NCBI GenBank assembly: GCA_023053575.1 | Contig: JAKZAP010000012.1 | Location: 8,308,230 to 8,372,229 of the forward strand | Origin: Branchinecta lynchi | Lineage: Eukaryota > Arthropoda > Branchiopoda > Anostraca > Branchinectidae | Reading direction: 5' to 3' | Length of the DNA stretch: 64,000 nucleotides | Shown: positions 21,297 through 32,939 of the stretch, in pieces | Position numbering within the stretch: position 1 is the first letter of the stretch | Layout: every line of letters begins with the position of its first letter | The notes under the pieces: model-generated | Seen by the model: only the letters and a program-made list of their open reading frames with translations | Database searches by the model: none | What the model was told of the DNA's origin: nothing | Translations under genes and position numbers: made by a program

Positions 21297-22553
21297 CCCT
21301 TTACATAATGTAACAAAAACAACAACTTGCAAATAAATGTGAGTCACATAAGTCGGAAGACGTAAGTTCATGGAAGATCGTAAGTTCTGGAAGTCTCGTA
21401 AGCTAATTCACTTTAGAACAAGCTGTAATTGTGTGTTTGGTACACCAGCAATTGGTTCACTTTATCCAGGTTTAAGTGCACTGGCTTTCACGGGTAGTCT
21501 AACTGGCTTTCACGGGTCTAACAACATTAATAAAGAGGGCCTCAAAATCAGCTTCTGCTTACAACCAAGTTCTCTCTATATACCGTGATTCCTGATACTG
21601 ACTATTACCTAAAAAACACGCTGTTTCTGCTAAAACATACAACAACTCCACTCCACTGTGACACCAGCAACCTTTCCCTTCCACAAAACTGCTATCACCA
21701 CTTAAAAATTCACTCGCACACGCATTCACTTCATTCAGGTTGCTACTCGCGAGTGGCTAACCTGTTTAATCACCAGCTCAACCAGCAGGACGCACTTGGG
21801 AACGCCGAAATTCGTAATTCCCTTCCATGAGCATTATGAATCATCACTGAATAATTAGCAATCTCTGATTGTAAACATCAGTATGCAATGTGTTTATATC
21901 TGCGAATATTTTCTATGTCTCCTTTCACATTTGAAACTGGTTACTATGGTAGAGGTATGGCTCTTCGAACAGTTACTTGGAATAGTTCAGTGTTTGCAAG
22001 AAAAAACAAAAACAAAAACATGCACTCAGAAGTTCTGAGGAGCACTTAGGAACAGGGTTGCCACGGCAAAAATATTTAGAGAGTGACTTTTGGCCCAACA
22101 CAGAGAGTGAATTGGGAGTGAAATTTATTCTCATGAAATTTTCGCTTTTGGTCGGAATCGCCTCTGTAAAAATGACACATCTTAATTTTACTTTAATGAA
22201 ACAACTTGAAATAGTCAGTTCTGGTCGGAATCCCTGCTGCAGAATGACACATTTGGTCATTTAGTGAAATAGAGTGATTTTTATGTCCTACGTGGGACAA
22301 GAGTGACAAAAACAAAATAGAGTGACAATTCACACTATCGTGCGACATGTGGCAACCCTGCTTAGGAACTGCTTTGACTGACCAGTATTTTACTTTTATC
22401 GCAGCAACTGGACGAATTGGCAAGGACGTTTGAAATCGTGACTGGTACTGATGTCGACCTGCTCTCGAGGGTGGGTTTGTGTCAACCCAAAGATGAAGAT
22501 TAGATAAGAACTAGTAGCCTATGTCTAAATTTTGATAAGATTCTAATCATGGA
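21297..22553. other. AASDH intron without recognised gene
   Basis: No feature supported. 22058-22264 and its complement are open in both directions but show no motif; 22070-22330 repeats GAGTGA..-type words, suggesting an old repeat. Confidence 0.4.
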
Positions 22554-23309
22554 AGTTTAACTGAAAACCCAACTTATTTTTATGTCATTGAACTGAATTC
22601 ACTGAATTATTTGGATTGTGCTATGGATTTTTTTTTTGGCTACACTATTCAGTATGTCGTTCGGAATATCTACGGCCGGCCTCGCAACGCAAAGTTCTAC
22701 TATCGGAATATTTGAATCTGAAGACAAACGTGGCTTTTCAATTGCCACGGTGAGCTTGGTGCAGGTGGGATAACTGCGCGAACACTTATTTGTCATAAAT
22801 CGTTTTCGCAAAGCATGCACCACTGGTACAGCCGCATAGAGGTACTATAAATAAAGTCAGTGAAAGTCCACTATATGAAAATCGATTATTCGTAAATAGC
22901 GGAGCCACTAAGAGCGTGTTCCACCCTTCTAACAATAGTTACTATTAGTTACTATTTCCGTTCCATCCTCACGAAAAGTTACTACGCTGACCGTTCCAAC
23001 CTTCTCGAAATAGTAACTAATAGTTACTATTTGCTTACCATGCTCGGGAGCGTGGTAAGCGTAGTAACTACGCATATCTGAAACGTGATTGGTCGGATTC
23101 GCCCGTGGTATGATATTCTGCTGGAAAATAGAAAAATCGTTCCAGCCTTGACGGCAGAAAGCCAGAATTCGTGACGTCATGCGTAGTAACTACGGTGAGT
23201 AGGGTGGAACACGCTCTAAGTAACGTATTTTCATAGCACCGTCACGCCTATTCAAGTGAATACGTGATGTGCAACTAGACTGCCCTATCCCAGCCGTTTC
23301 AGTTAAACT
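22554..23309 (-). mobile_element. Family G transposon copy 1 (carries a family H MITE)
   Basis: Inverted ends AGTTTAACTGAAA (22554) and TTTCAGTTAAACT (to 23309). The body 22600-22910 is homologous to 40735-41105 (shared words AATAATCGATTTTC, GTAGATATTC, TAGTAGAA(C/T)TT). A family H MITE occupies 22912-23216. The homologous open stretches are probably remnants of one ancestral sequence but show no known domain. Confidence 0.6.
22912..23216. mobile_element. Family H MITE, copy 1 (305 bp)
   Basis: Ends GAGCGTGTTCCACCC and GGGTGGAACACGCTC, flanked by TAA on both sides (22909-22911, 23217-23219). The interior has palindromic AATAGTAACTAATAGTTACTATT, a CATGCTCGGGAGCGTG pair and a perfect CRE-like TGACGTCA near 23172. 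Three-base target duplications suggest mobilisation by a PIF/Harbinger-like transposase. Confidence 0.8.
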
Positions 23310-23375
23310 TCTAAGCCAAATGCTCAATTCTGAGAGTTGAACCATCAGGATTTCGTTGCACATACGTCTTATTAT

Positions 23376-26275
23376 TTAGATTAGATTAGATTATATATGG
23401 GGTTTATTGGAAAAAAAACTAAGAACTACAAAACCCTCTAGAAGTTTACACTTGTTAAGAGGTTAAACAAACCCCCTTTGAGAGATTAACCTACATAACA
23501 CTATAATAAATAAAGAAATAAGAAAAAGAGAGGAAGAGAAAAGAAAAAAATAAACAAAACACTTACTCGGTTCCTGGTCGAACACCCAACAAACAAAGAA
23601 TCTATACACTCCAAAATCCCGTCTCCAAAAACAAACAAAACCAAATAAATAAATAAAGAATAAATGATTAAATAAACATAACGGAATCTGGGCCAACCTG
23701 AGAACGACTCAAATCAACATAAAACTATTTAAAACTCATATTGGTGAAGACAAAGGGTTTTAAGATCTCGACGGAACTCACACAAATTCTCTGACCTTCT
23801 TAACGATTCTGGCAATATATTCCATACAATCGGCCCAGCATGACGTAGTGAAAATAGTGACCTTGTGCTAACAACCTGTGGCATTCGTATGTCACTAGCA
23901 TTACGCGTTGGATAATTATGTACAGCACCTCCTGAAATAAACATATTCAGGAAACAATTGGGAACCTGGTTCGAAAAATACTTGAACATAAATAATGCAC
24001 GGTAAAATTTTCCAAGCCCAGACAAAGGAATAATATTTAACTGCACATATCGTGATCTTACCGACGTTCTATTTCTATCCCCAGACAACACGCGTAGTGC
24101 CATATTTTGCATCACACGTAACTGTTGCAAATGAACAGAGAAAGTACTGGACCAAACACTCACACAATACACCAAGTAAGGGTGAACTAAAGAGAAATAA
24201 ATTAATCTCATCACTGAATTAGGAAACATATTTTTTAACTTTCTCATCATTCCAACATTTCTAGCTATCTTACTACTTATAAACGAAATATGGTCTTTAA
24301 AACTAAGGCATTCATCCAAAATAACTCCAAGATACCGTATAGTATTAGTACGCTTGATAACATAGCTATCCATTTGTACATCTACAATCCAAGGATAAAA
24401 GTTAGAAGACCGACCATACAGAACAAAACCTGATTTACTATGATTTAACAAAAGTTTATTTACTCTCATCCACTTATCTATACATACCATACCCTTTTTC
24501 ATTGTTGCTATTAAATCGGATGCGGTCTTAGCTGCCACGGTAAAATGAGTATCATCAGCAAAACTAGGGATAATGACCTTACAATTGGGGAGTGATCCAT
24601 CTACAATATCTATCAGATCCGAAACAGAAAAACGTAAATCATTAATGTACACCAAAAACAGAAGTGGACCTAAAACGGAGCCCTGCATTTCTACGTGATG
24701 GGTCCTACCACTCAAAAAAGATTCGAATAATGTCAGCGCTTTTCCTCGAATACCACAATGTTCTAACTTCTGAATTAAAATTGCATGATCAACTGTATCG
24801 AACGCTTTTACAATATCAAGAAATATAGACGCCACTTTAAAACCCTGGTCCAAAGCATCATGCACAAATGTTGTCAATAATAATACTGCATGTTCTGTTG
24901 ACATCCCTTTACGAAAACCGAACTGATTTGGATGAAAAAAACACCTATTCTCCAAAAACTCAGATGCCCTAAAATTTATAAGTTTCTCTACTAGCCTAGA
25001 TATAATAGAAATAAGGGATATCGGTCGATAATCAATCACATTTTTCCTATCACCCGCCTTGAATAACGGAATTACTCTAGCACTTTTAAGGCATTCCGAA
25101 TATATACCACTTTTGAAACACAAATTAATTAAATTCAAAAGTTGGTGCGCAACTATAGGGAAAATTGACTTAAAAACTTTAGTTGATAATAAATCTGACC
25201 CCGAAGCACTATTTCGCATACTTTTCACTACGTCAAACAATTCTTGTACAGTAACTGGTCGCAAATGCATAGACACGTCAGTACTATCAGGCAAAAATTG
25301 AGTAAACTCACCATCACCTGGGTGCCATTCAACCCACGACACTAACCTGCCGCCTACACTCGAAAACTGCTCACACATACGCTCACTAGTTTGCTGAATG
25401 TTTTCACCATCTACAATACTACAAAGGACTTCAGGCTTATTCGGCTTAATCACGGATTTTATCACATTCCAAGTCTTGCCTGGGTTACCTTCCGCCTTTT
25501 TAAAACGATCACTCAGGTAATCAAATTTCGCTTTACGGAGAATACTATTCAGCTTATTACTATAAGTTTTATAAATACCTACATCATTATTATCATTACT
25601 TAATACTGACTTTTTATACAACTGCTGTCGCCTAGCTAAAGAAACTAGAATGCTCTTCGTAACCCAAGGCTTCTTCGGCGAATCAAAATAATGTCGCTTC
25701 TTCTTTATCTGGGAACATGTAACTACAGCATCCTTAATCATCGAGTACCAAAGCGTAAACTTATCATTCACATCCAAATCTGCACTTTCTAAAAAATCAC
25801 AATTTTTCGCTTGAAGTTCTTTCTTTAATTTTAATACATTTATAACGCTCAGGTCTTTTTTCGGCAAGTCATGACGCTCTGACCTAGACTGGTTCAATAA
25901 AGACGGAATAGATACCAATAAACCAAAATGATCAGAAACATCGTTCACTATGACGTCAGCACTAGTGTACCCAGTATTTAAAAATATATTATCAATAAGT
26001 GTCGCTGAATCGTTTTTTACCCTTGTACATATATTAACAGAAGGCTGTAGCCCGTAACCCAACATCATATTTAAATGTTCTCTGACTTTAAAATTACTAT
26101 TTACTGTTCGTAGATCCATATTGAAATCACCGCAAATAAAACACGGCGTAGTGGAAATAGGTAACTTGTCCAATTGCTCTTCTAATAGTAAACCAAACTC
26201 ATCTATATTGCAAGACGGGGGGTCTATACACAACAACTATGAATCCTCTGAAATTCTGTTTCTATTATTTCCCAA
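23376..26275 (-). mobile_element. CR1/jockey-like non-LTR retrotransposon (LINE 1)
   Basis: 5'-truncated element on the minus strand with a long ORF and a 3' UTR of about 350 bases ending AATAAACCCCATATATAATC and three AATCT tail repeats (23392-23376). Two 3'-end copies of the same family are at 54703-55090 and 56767-57154. The 5' edge is near 26275, just past the remaining endonuclease codons. Confidence 0.85.
23729..26236 (-). CDS. LINE ORF2: endonuclease C-terminus plus reverse transcriptase
   Basis: 835 codons without a stop. Residues 1-112 are the end of an APE-type endonuclease (CGDFNMDL at 35-42, ATLIDNIF at 78-85, VSDHFGLLVSIP at 100-111). A linker follows, then reverse transcriptase from about 385: DYRPISLISIISRLVEK (402-418), NQFGFRKGMSTEHAV (437-451), FLDIVKAFDTVDHAIL (472-487), QGSVLGPLLFLVYINDL (518-534), FADDTHFTV (559-567). 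The C-terminus has the usual LP..LR......FRRDLK pattern of CR1/jockey elements. Odd points: the canonical CGVP(Q) stretch before QGSVLGP is missing (about 18 residues lost in frame after GRTHHVEM), and a six-C run near 26216-26221 appears to shift the frame just before PPSCN, since a VVVYRPP reading precedes it in another frame. No real start codon; a truncated copy, unlikely to be active. Confidence 0.85.
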   Translation of the reverse strand: MLCIDPPSCNIDEFGLLLEEQLDKLPISTTPCFICGDFNMDLRTVNSNFKVREHLNMMLGYGLQPSVNICTRVKNDSATLIDNIFLNTGYTSADVIVNDVSDHFGLLVSIPSLLNQSRSERHDLPKKDLSVINVLKLKKELQAKNCDFLESADLDVNDKFTLWYSMIKDAVVTCSQIKKKRHYFDSPKKPWVTKSILVSLARRQQLYKKSVLSNDNNDVGIYKTYSNKLNSILRKAKFDYLSDRFKKAEGNPGKTWNVIKSVIKPNKPEVLCSIVDGENIQQTSERMCEQFSSVGGRLVSWVEWHPGDGEFTQFLPDSTDVSMHLRPVTVQELFDVVKSMRNSASGSDLLSTKVFKSIFPIVAHQLLNLINLCFKSGIYSECLKSARVIPLFKAGDRKNVIDYRPISLISIISRLVEKLINFRASEFLENRCFFHPNQFGFRKGMSTEHAVLLLTTFVHDALDQGFKVASIFLDIVKAFDTVDHAILIQKLEHCGIRGKALTLFESFLSGRTHHVEMQGSVLGPLLFLVYINDLRFSVSDLIDIVDGSLPNCKVIIPSFADDTHFTVAAKTASDLIATMKKGMVCIDKWMRVNKLLLNHSKSGFVLYGRSSNFYPWIVDVQMDSYVIKRTNTIRYLGVILDECLSFKDHISFISSKIARNVGMMRKLKNMFPNSVMRLIYFSLVHPYLVYCVSVWSSTFSVHLQQLRVMQNMALRVLSGDRNRTSVRSRYVQLNIIPLSGLGKFYRALFMFKYFSNQVPNCFLNMFISGGAVHNYPTRNASDIRMPQVVSTRSLFSLRHAGPIVWNILPESLRRSENLCEFRRDLKTLCLHQYEF

Positions 26276-26400
26276 CATTTATTGCTGGTAATATCTTTTA
26301 AGTGAGTTAGATGATTTGTTTCGTTTTGTGTAATTCGTAAATATTTTCTTCTTCTTCTAGCTTTGAGCTATTTGCAAACAAATTTGATTGATTGATTATC
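26276..26400 (+). mobile_element. 3' end of another LINE, plus strand
   Basis: TTTGAGCTATTTGCAAACAAATTTG followed by GATTGATTGATT is a typical CR1/L2-type 3' terminus with a four-base tail repeat. No coding part is preserved; LINE 1 abuts it. Confidence 0.45.
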
Positions 26401-26545
26401 AGCATCCATCACACAGAGATAACCATTGCTGGATTGAGCATTTCCAAGTCTTAGGCCAAAGCACATAATTCTGCGGAAATGTCCGTTTATACGATAAACG
26501 TAAACGTACAACACAATTTATTTAATGTACATGAATGAAAAGAAA

Positions 26546-27262
26546 ACGAGACCAAAGGTTTCGATGGGATCCCAAAAATCTAATATTTGATCCAGACAAT
26601 TGCGAACGAACTACCATACTTGTCTTAAAAAAAAAGAAAGTTCAGAAAAGAATTCAGCATATATCCTTATCCGTATAAAGAACATCTAATCAACATCAAG
26701 TAAAACTTGAACTTTTAACAAACTTTCCGGTTTGCGGTCCAGCGAGAAAATGGTTTTAACCATCGTGTTCAGCATGTTTTCCTATCCCTAAATCGAACAT
26801 CTAATCAACTCCAAATAAAACTTTTACTTCTAATAGACTTTCAGGTTCTGACCGGATTCCCGGCTAACTAATTGTCCGGCCAAAAATGATTTTCACCATC
26901 GTGTTCAGCATGTCTTCTTACCCCTAAATCGAACATCTAATCATCTTCAAATAAAGCTTTTACCTTTAACAAATTTTCCGGTTTCGACCGTATTCCGGTC
27001 AAACTACTTGTCCGATGACAAAATGGTTTTCATTATCGTGCTCAGCATGTCTTCTTACCCCATAATCGACTATCAAATTATCTGTTTAAAGATATTTCAT
27101 TTGCCCCTTAATTTAAACCCCCTCCCCCCACCCCTAAACGTAGGACTACAGAGCCCATCTTGACCCAAAGAAATCCTCACACTATGTTTCATCAAAATAT
27201 CTCATTCCCTTCGAGAGTTATAGTGCGCACAGACGGATAACTTTTGCGATGTCATAGGTATC
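26546..27262 (+). mobile_element. Family A element, copy 3
   Basis: It starts ACGAGACCAAAGGTTTCGAT GGGATCCC, has three to four core units and the C-rich and AAGTTTCATCAAAATATCTC modules, then stops after TTGCGATGTCATAGGTAT without its terminal palindrome. The 3' end is therefore truncated at about 27262. Confidence 0.75.
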
Positions 27263-27589
27263 ATACTAAAAAATTGGTTGTAATTTCTTCTGTGTATACT
27301 TCCCCTGACTGCTGCGTCCTAGGCTATAGGCTAGGCTGACATTAATACATCCTTGTGCTTTGTTCTCCTTGGTTCAGCCTGTCTCTGCCAATTTAGCAGA
27401 AGTTGTCTGAGCCTGGTTAGGTATTTTTGCTTTTTGTCCACGTGATATTTGCACTTGCTGCCGCGTTCGTTCTTTTTTGTCTTCTTCTTTTTTTCCCCTG
27501 TTTTGTTTTGTTTTTGTTTGTGATACTGTAATTTTTTTACTGGAGTAAAATGATTGATTGGTTATGGCAACAGATGAAAGACTTAAAGC

Positions 27590-27930
27590 ACCCATCGCAC
27601 CAATGACGCCAATGTACCTACTTCCATAATCACTCCCTCCCTTCTTACACACGGAGACCCCCCCCCCACCCCTGACGACACCTCACTGATTTTCGCGATT
27701 GCCTTGCTTCACTATTTTCGATGAGTAACTTGCTCACGACGACTGTTTATGAACGCCTCTCTCATGACAGAAAATGTAATTTATTTTTGCCAGAAGTCAA
27801 CGGGCCTGGAGAAAGGCTTTGAACAGTAAAAGCCGTGGATAATTTGTTAAAAGCAGAGCCTGGTTCAAAATCAGTGAACTAGTTTAAAATATTAGAACGT
27901 AAACAGTAAACAGCGTGAGGTGTGCTTTAA
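27590..27930. repeat. Family C MITE, diverged copy
   Basis: Diverged from the copies at 28708, 53773 and 55838: shares TACTTCCATAATCACTCC, CTGATTTTCGC, GTCAACGGGCCTGGAGAAAG and GTGCTTTAATGAAC in order. A poly-C run (27658-27668) interrupts it. No coding potential beyond the short frame at 27374-27652, which has no known motif. Confidence 0.5.
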
Positions 27931-28220
27931 TGAACAGAAAAGAGAAGCTTTCAATTTTAGTTGAAGGGAAAACTCCAACCGTTCAACTTTGATGATGACG
28001 ATAATCGCTGGGGACTATACTATAAAAAAAAACTCCCACTTTCAAATAACTTAACCTGCGGTATTTTGCATTCTAACGTTTTAATCCTCCATTGGATTTA
28101 TCTCCGAATTCGGTTGTGCACAATTACTCAAGTCCGGTATAGGAGGGACCTTTAATGTGTATCGGACCCAAACAGCATGTTGACTGAACTATAAGAATGA
28201 GGAGAATTGTGTATATTTAC

Positions 28221-28384
28221 CTTCGCATCCACAGCATACAAATGTCTGTCGTGGGATCCCACAAAGACAGCCAGTCCGCAATTGCTAACAAAGGGGGAGG
28301 ATTTGATCTCCCCCTTCGTCTCAAATTTCCATGTGCAAACGCCATCTCGCGCCAACAAAGCGTATAAGCATCCGTCATAGCACC
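28221..28384 (-). CDS. AASDH: AASDH exon, PQQ blades 2-3
   Basis: 164 bases, entered in phase 1 after TGTTTATTCCCCAG (AG at 28386-28385) and ended in phase 0 at GATGCGAAG|GTAAAT. It encodes (V)GCYDGCLYALLARDGV, CTWKFETKGEIKSSPFVSN and VFVGSHDRHLYAVDAK, matching GCYNGLVYVLKSNSGE...GSHDQHAYALD of vertebrate AASDH block for block. It stands alone between introns of 28,906 bp (upstream) and 18,059 bp (downstream). Confidence 0.93.
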
Positions 28385-28707
28385 CTGGGGAATAAACATG
28401 GGCAAATAAAAGGGATATAGAACAAACAGTGGAAAACGGACTGTGTCTTTTCAACGCTCGAACTGGTTTAGGGGAACAGTCCGAAACGCTAGGGGGAGCA
28501 CGGTTGAAGGACACGTCGTAATTATGATGGTAATTAATTGTAAATTTCCATAAATTCTCTTTCCCGAAATTCTTCACTTCATAACTTTATAAAGAAAAGA
28601 AAATGGACACAGAGCGAAGTCGAAAGATGCTTCTCTTGTAAAAGTGCAAAGAGAATTTGTTTTATTTGTTTTGACAAATAGGACAGGAATGTCCTCTGGA
28701 TTGATTC

Positions 28708-29090
28708 CTTAAAGGACCTGTCTTAACTATAATACTAACACAACGCACTTCCATAAACACGCCATATATTTCTAAACCCGTAGACCTCAATTTCGTACTG
28801 TACATTCTAACCCCTCTAACAAAACCAAGCTGATTTTCTCACTTGCCGTGTTTTGCTACCTTCGATGTGTATAATCCTCTCGATGGTTGTATGCGAGAAG
28901 TTTTTTCATCAGAAAAACCGGTTATGTAAATTGTTTCCCTGTTTTCGTTATAAGCCAACGGGTCTCGGGAAAGGCTTAAAACAGCCAAAACCGTGGGTTA
29001 TTGGTCGAAAACACAGACTAGTTTTAAAGTATTCAACTATTTTAAAATCCCGTAAGATAAAGAGTAAATAGTGCGGGGGGTCCTTTAAGG
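28708..29090. mobile_element. Family C MITE, copy 1 (about 380 bp)
   Basis: Ends CCTTAAAGGACC and GGTCCTTTAAGG are inverse complements. The body contains AACAAAACCAAGCTGATTTT, GCCGTGTTTTGCTACC and CAACGGGTCTCGG. Close relatives at 53773 and 55838. Non-coding. Confidence 0.7.
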
Positions 29091-29282
29091 GAGTGGAAAA
29101 TTGGGTGAGACCTGCCGGTCATCAGACCTTTTCAAGCTGTCAAGGTCCCAGCGACCACACACAAGACGTGACTCATCACCCTCCAAGTACATCAACTGGT
29201 AGTCTATCGTACAATAACGGAGTATGTCAAAGATGAAAAGCCAAGGATGAGAAAACGGACTAGTCTAAAAATTACTTTTTCC

Positions 29283-29560
29283 TAGTTGGAATGCGGGAAA
29301 ACGGTCAATTGCAGAAACATGGAGGTCCTGTGCAATGGACGACAACCTTGCCAACCTTCGCGGAAGACCTATTTCAGTTATTTTTTGACCAGTGCCCCGA
29401 GTACGATCTTAGTTTAAATGCCCGAAAGTCACACGTCCCCAATGTACCCTTCCCAGTAGTAACGTCAGCAAAAAAGCTAGGGGTCACCCTGTCGAGTGAT
29501 TGTTCATTTACTGACCACACTCAGACCGTGATAAAATCGGAAAATACATCGTAACACACT
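29283..29560 (+). pseudogene. LINE reverse-transcriptase fragment
   Basis: The translation around 29390-29520 reads YDLSLNARKSHV..., then SAKKLGVTLSSDCSFTDHTQ, which is the conserved 'LN..K...LGV.(L/I)S.D..(W/F).DH' segment that follows the reverse-transcriptase core in jockey/CR1-type LINEs. It is isolated, 5'-truncated and lacks the FADD box, so it is a fossil from a family different from LINE 1 and LINE 2. Confidence 0.65.
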
Positions 29561-30087
29561 GATTTTCAAATTTGGATGTAAAATCCTTTCATCTGTCCAA
29601 CACCGTAATATCCTATCCTCCCACCTGATGCGCCTATACACTATCGTACACGTTGGCAGCTGAAGCAAGTTAGAAGCAAAACAAAGAGGCACACTAATAC
29701 ATTTGTGGCGTTTCAATAAAATGTCAGTGTAACGTTAGTATTAGTACCGCCATGAATCCCGTTATGTAACTTGTGAGTGTCAAATGAATGATGTTTTGTG
29801 AAGACAACCAAATTAGCTCGCTAGCAAGTTTTTGTCTATTAAACCTTTGATGACTTACATACAGAGGGCAGTAGTATGAACAACTAAAAGGACCCCTCTT
29901 GCTTTTCGCTGTTCCCCACCCCCCCCTGGCGACTTACGTATCCTATTGACTTCTGAAATCTCACTCTTCACAAAAACCTCGTGAATAACTTTTTTGAAGT
30001 TTTCGCCATCAGCGCTAGCCAAGATTTTCCTGGGTTGCTAGACAATAGCTTCTGTCTTGTCTTGAGACGACAGCAAATAGGCGAGTC
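29561..30087. other. AASDH intron without recognised gene
   Basis: The first 150 bases may be continued LINE debris. No other feature supported. Confidence 0.4.
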
Positions 30088-30245
30088 AAGTCAAGTGGGT
30101 CCTCCACTGCTAATAGTAAGTCGGTCGTAAACGTGCTCGTCCGGACCCAGTGTGCTCTCATTGGCTAACAACCACCAAAATGGCCACGTACGATCGCTTC
30201 CGGCAGCTTTCGATTGTCAGTGGAGGACCAACTTCAGACTTGATT
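30088..30245. repeat. Short inverted-repeat element
   Basis: TCAAGTGGGTCCTCCACTG (from about 30096) pairs with CAGTGGAGGACCAACTTCAGACTTGA (to about 30245). Around 100 bases lie between. A second short direct repeat GGATGACCACCG follows at 30260-30290. Probably a MITE remnant. Confidence 0.5.
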
Positions 30246-30597
30246 TTGTCAGTGCGGTGGGATGACCACCGGGGATGACCACCGCACTGTGAATCGCTGT
30301 GATTTCTCAGCATTCAACCACGCAAGCATTTGTTTAAATGTAAGGTTTGAAGCCAAGCTGACCATTCATTACGAAAAAGCTTTTTTTTAAGCAAAATTTT
30401 TTAAGCAAGCAAAACTTTTGCGAAGCCTGGTTACAGTCGGCACGCGCCAACAAAGAGAATCCATAGCTTCACGAGGCAATTTTTGACAAAAACTACTTCC
30501 GGACCGTTCTGTGACAAAAAGGCTATTTCTAATAAGAGCTCACTTGAACAATCAGAATACCGAAGAGTCCGTAATGAGTTACATTTTGAGCGTGTTC

Positions 30598-30891
30598 CAG
30601 CCTACTTACCGTAGTTACTACACATGACGTCACGAATTCTGGCTTTTGCCGTCAAGGCTGGAACGATTATTCTATTTTCCAGCAGGATCTCACGCCACCG
30701 GCGAATCCGACCAATTACGTTACAGAGATGCGTAGTTACTACGCTTACTACGCTCCCGAGCATGGTAAGCAACTAGTAACTATTAGTTCCTGTTCCGACA
30801 ACGTTGAAACGGTCAGCGTAGTAACTTTTCGTGTGGATGGAACGGAAACAGTAACTTATAGTAACTATTGTTAGAAAGGTGGAACACGCTC
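30598..30891. mobile_element. Family H MITE, copy 2 (294 bp)
   Basis: Inverted relative to copy 1. Ends GAGCGTGTTCCA(G)CC and GGTGGAACACGCTC, flanked by TTT on both sides. It keeps the TGACGTCA palindrome (about 30626) and the TAGTTACTACGC / GCGTAGTAAC blocks. Confidence 0.78.
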
Positions 30892-31374
30892 TTTGTCTGA
30901 AGTTCATAGTACAGCGGGAGCGGACTGCGAACTGTAAGTTGCCGTTTTATTCCTGGCGGACTGAGTCAGAAGGTACGCTGAACTGTTACCTGCCACACCC
31001 AGCGTACACAAACTAGCGAGTTCACTGGCACTCAGCGGGCGGCCCGCTGGCAAATAAAACGACTCTGGGCACCCCGCGCCTTCCCAGCATACGGCCCGCT
31101 GGCGAATAGGATACTTAGGATACTTATTTTATTAATAAACACAGTTTAAACTCTTCTGTATTTACATCTACTGCACTAATGGAAAAACCTACGTTTTTGC
31201 TGGCGTGCAGTAGTAAAGGTTAACCATTTTCTAAACACACCAACAAACAACATAATAAATAACTAATAAAAAAAGAAAAAAAAAGAAAAGAACAGACCTC
31301 CCCAAAAAAAACACGCCAGACCAGACCACCCTACCTACCTACCACCCCCTACCCCTAACAAATAAACACATTTC
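30892..31374. other. Intron segment and 3' part of LINE 2
   Basis: 30930-31110 is locally GC-rich with GCGGGCGGCCCGCTGGC-like words repeated (GGCCCGCTGGC at 31040 and 31094). 31120-31374 is A-rich and is probably the 3' UTR of LINE 2 read on the minus strand; no tail repeat could be fixed. Confidence 0.4.
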
Positions 31375-32930
31375 TCAACCATCTTTTATTAAATATTCTT
31401 TTAATTTTCTCTTAAACTCTAAAAGATGCTCAGCCGCCCTGATGCTCACTGGTAAGGAATTCCAGACTGCAGTTCCAAGAAACTGCAATTGAAATCCTGA
31501 TCTTGTGCTACTCTTAAGCTCAATCACCAAATCTTCACTATTTCTCGTATCATATTCATGAATATCACTGTTTGCACGGTAAGTACCACGAAAAACACTT
31601 GGGACTAGATTATGCAAGCACTGGAAACCGAAGACTGCCGCTTGATAATCCCGTAGTTGACCCACGTTGAGCAAATTTGAAGACTTAAAACAAGCACTTG
31701 TATCATTCAAATCCTTGACATACTTGCCTATGATCCTCACGGTCCGTGTTCTGAAGAATCTGGACTCTTTTGAAATTACTGTAAAAATTGCTGCTCCAGA
31801 TCAGACAGCCATTTGAAATATATGGGTAAACAATTGAGTGATAAATCATTAGGTAAATAATGCTTCAGTCTACGCAGCATTCCAACTCCTGTGGCAATTT
31901 TTGCAGAAATAATATCACTGTGATGCTTCCATGAAAGGTTTGAATCTATGAAAAATCCTAAGTACCGCACTATATGAACTTGTTGGACAGGCTTCCCGGA
32001 TAAATTAACTAGACCACTTGCATCAACTGGCATGCCTACTCTGCAGAAAGTCATTAGAAAAGTCTTTTTCACGTTGACACACAGCAAGCTAACGTTCATA
32101 AAAACCTCCAGCCTTCTTAACGCATCATTTGCTTTCAACACAAGCTCTTCGATCGATTTAGCACACACTGTCAAAGCTGTATCATCAGCAAAGGTTGTAA
32201 CACAGACGTCTTGAAGATGAAAGCGCACTGCATCTACATACACAAGATAAAGCAAGGGACCTAAGACTGAACCTTGCGGTACTCCACATTTGAGTCGATA
32301 AGAAGATGAAGTCACATCATTGAGTACTACACGCAGGGATCTTCCAAGCAGATAACTTTCAAACCACTGTAAAGAAGTGCCACGAATTCCCAGACACTTG
32401 AGTCGGTTGAGCAAAATCAATCTACAGTATCGAATGCCTTCCTTATATCAATGAAAATTGACATCGGTAAGTACCCTTTATCCAACGCACCACTAACACA
32501 TTCCACCAGATGCTGCAAGGCATGAGTTGTAGAGTGTCCCTTTCGGAAACCAAATTGTGTTTCACTTCATAACTCATTCACCTGGAGAAAGTCATATAGG
32601 CGTTTATGGACGACTTTTTCTAATATATTTGAAAAAAGAGGTAATATCGATATCGGTCGCCAGTTTTCAATGTCTCTTTTGCAGCCACCCTGTGGAGGGG
32701 TATGACCTTCGCGACTTTAAGCTGTTCAGGGAACTTACCCTTTTCTAGAGAAAGATTAATAATAAAAACCAGACAGGGTAGTATGTAACCGAAAATCGCT
32801 TTAAGCCCTCGAAGAGATAAGCCACCCACTCCATCTGAATTAGACTTTAGCGACTTCACAATTTTACAAACTTCATCACTGGTACACAAATTAAAATTCG
32901 TTTCTAGGGATTCACCTCTTTCATAAGGAA
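31375..32930 (-). pseudogene. LINE 2 reverse transcriptase, 3' portion, frameshifted
   Basis: Three adjacent frames belong to one decayed CR1/jockey-type ORF. 32889-32620: SDEVCKIVKSLKSNSDGVGG...LPCLVFIINLSLEKGKFPE...VIPLH (fingers). 32420-31776: GIRGTSLQWFESYLLGRS, KCGVPQGSVLGPLLYLVYVD, TTFADDTALTVCAK (palm with the FADD box), VRYLGFFID..LSWKHH. 31740-31375: the C-terminal ...HEYDTRNS...AVWNSLPVSIRA...FKRKLKEYL. The frames are separated by small indels. The upstream piece continues at 34064 after an inserted fold-back element. Confidence 0.8.
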
Positions 32931-32939
32931 TATTACTAC

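Noticed and set aside
27374..27652. Lys-rich 92-residue frame
   Set aside because: No start context, splice signals or similarity; overlaps a decayed family C repeat.
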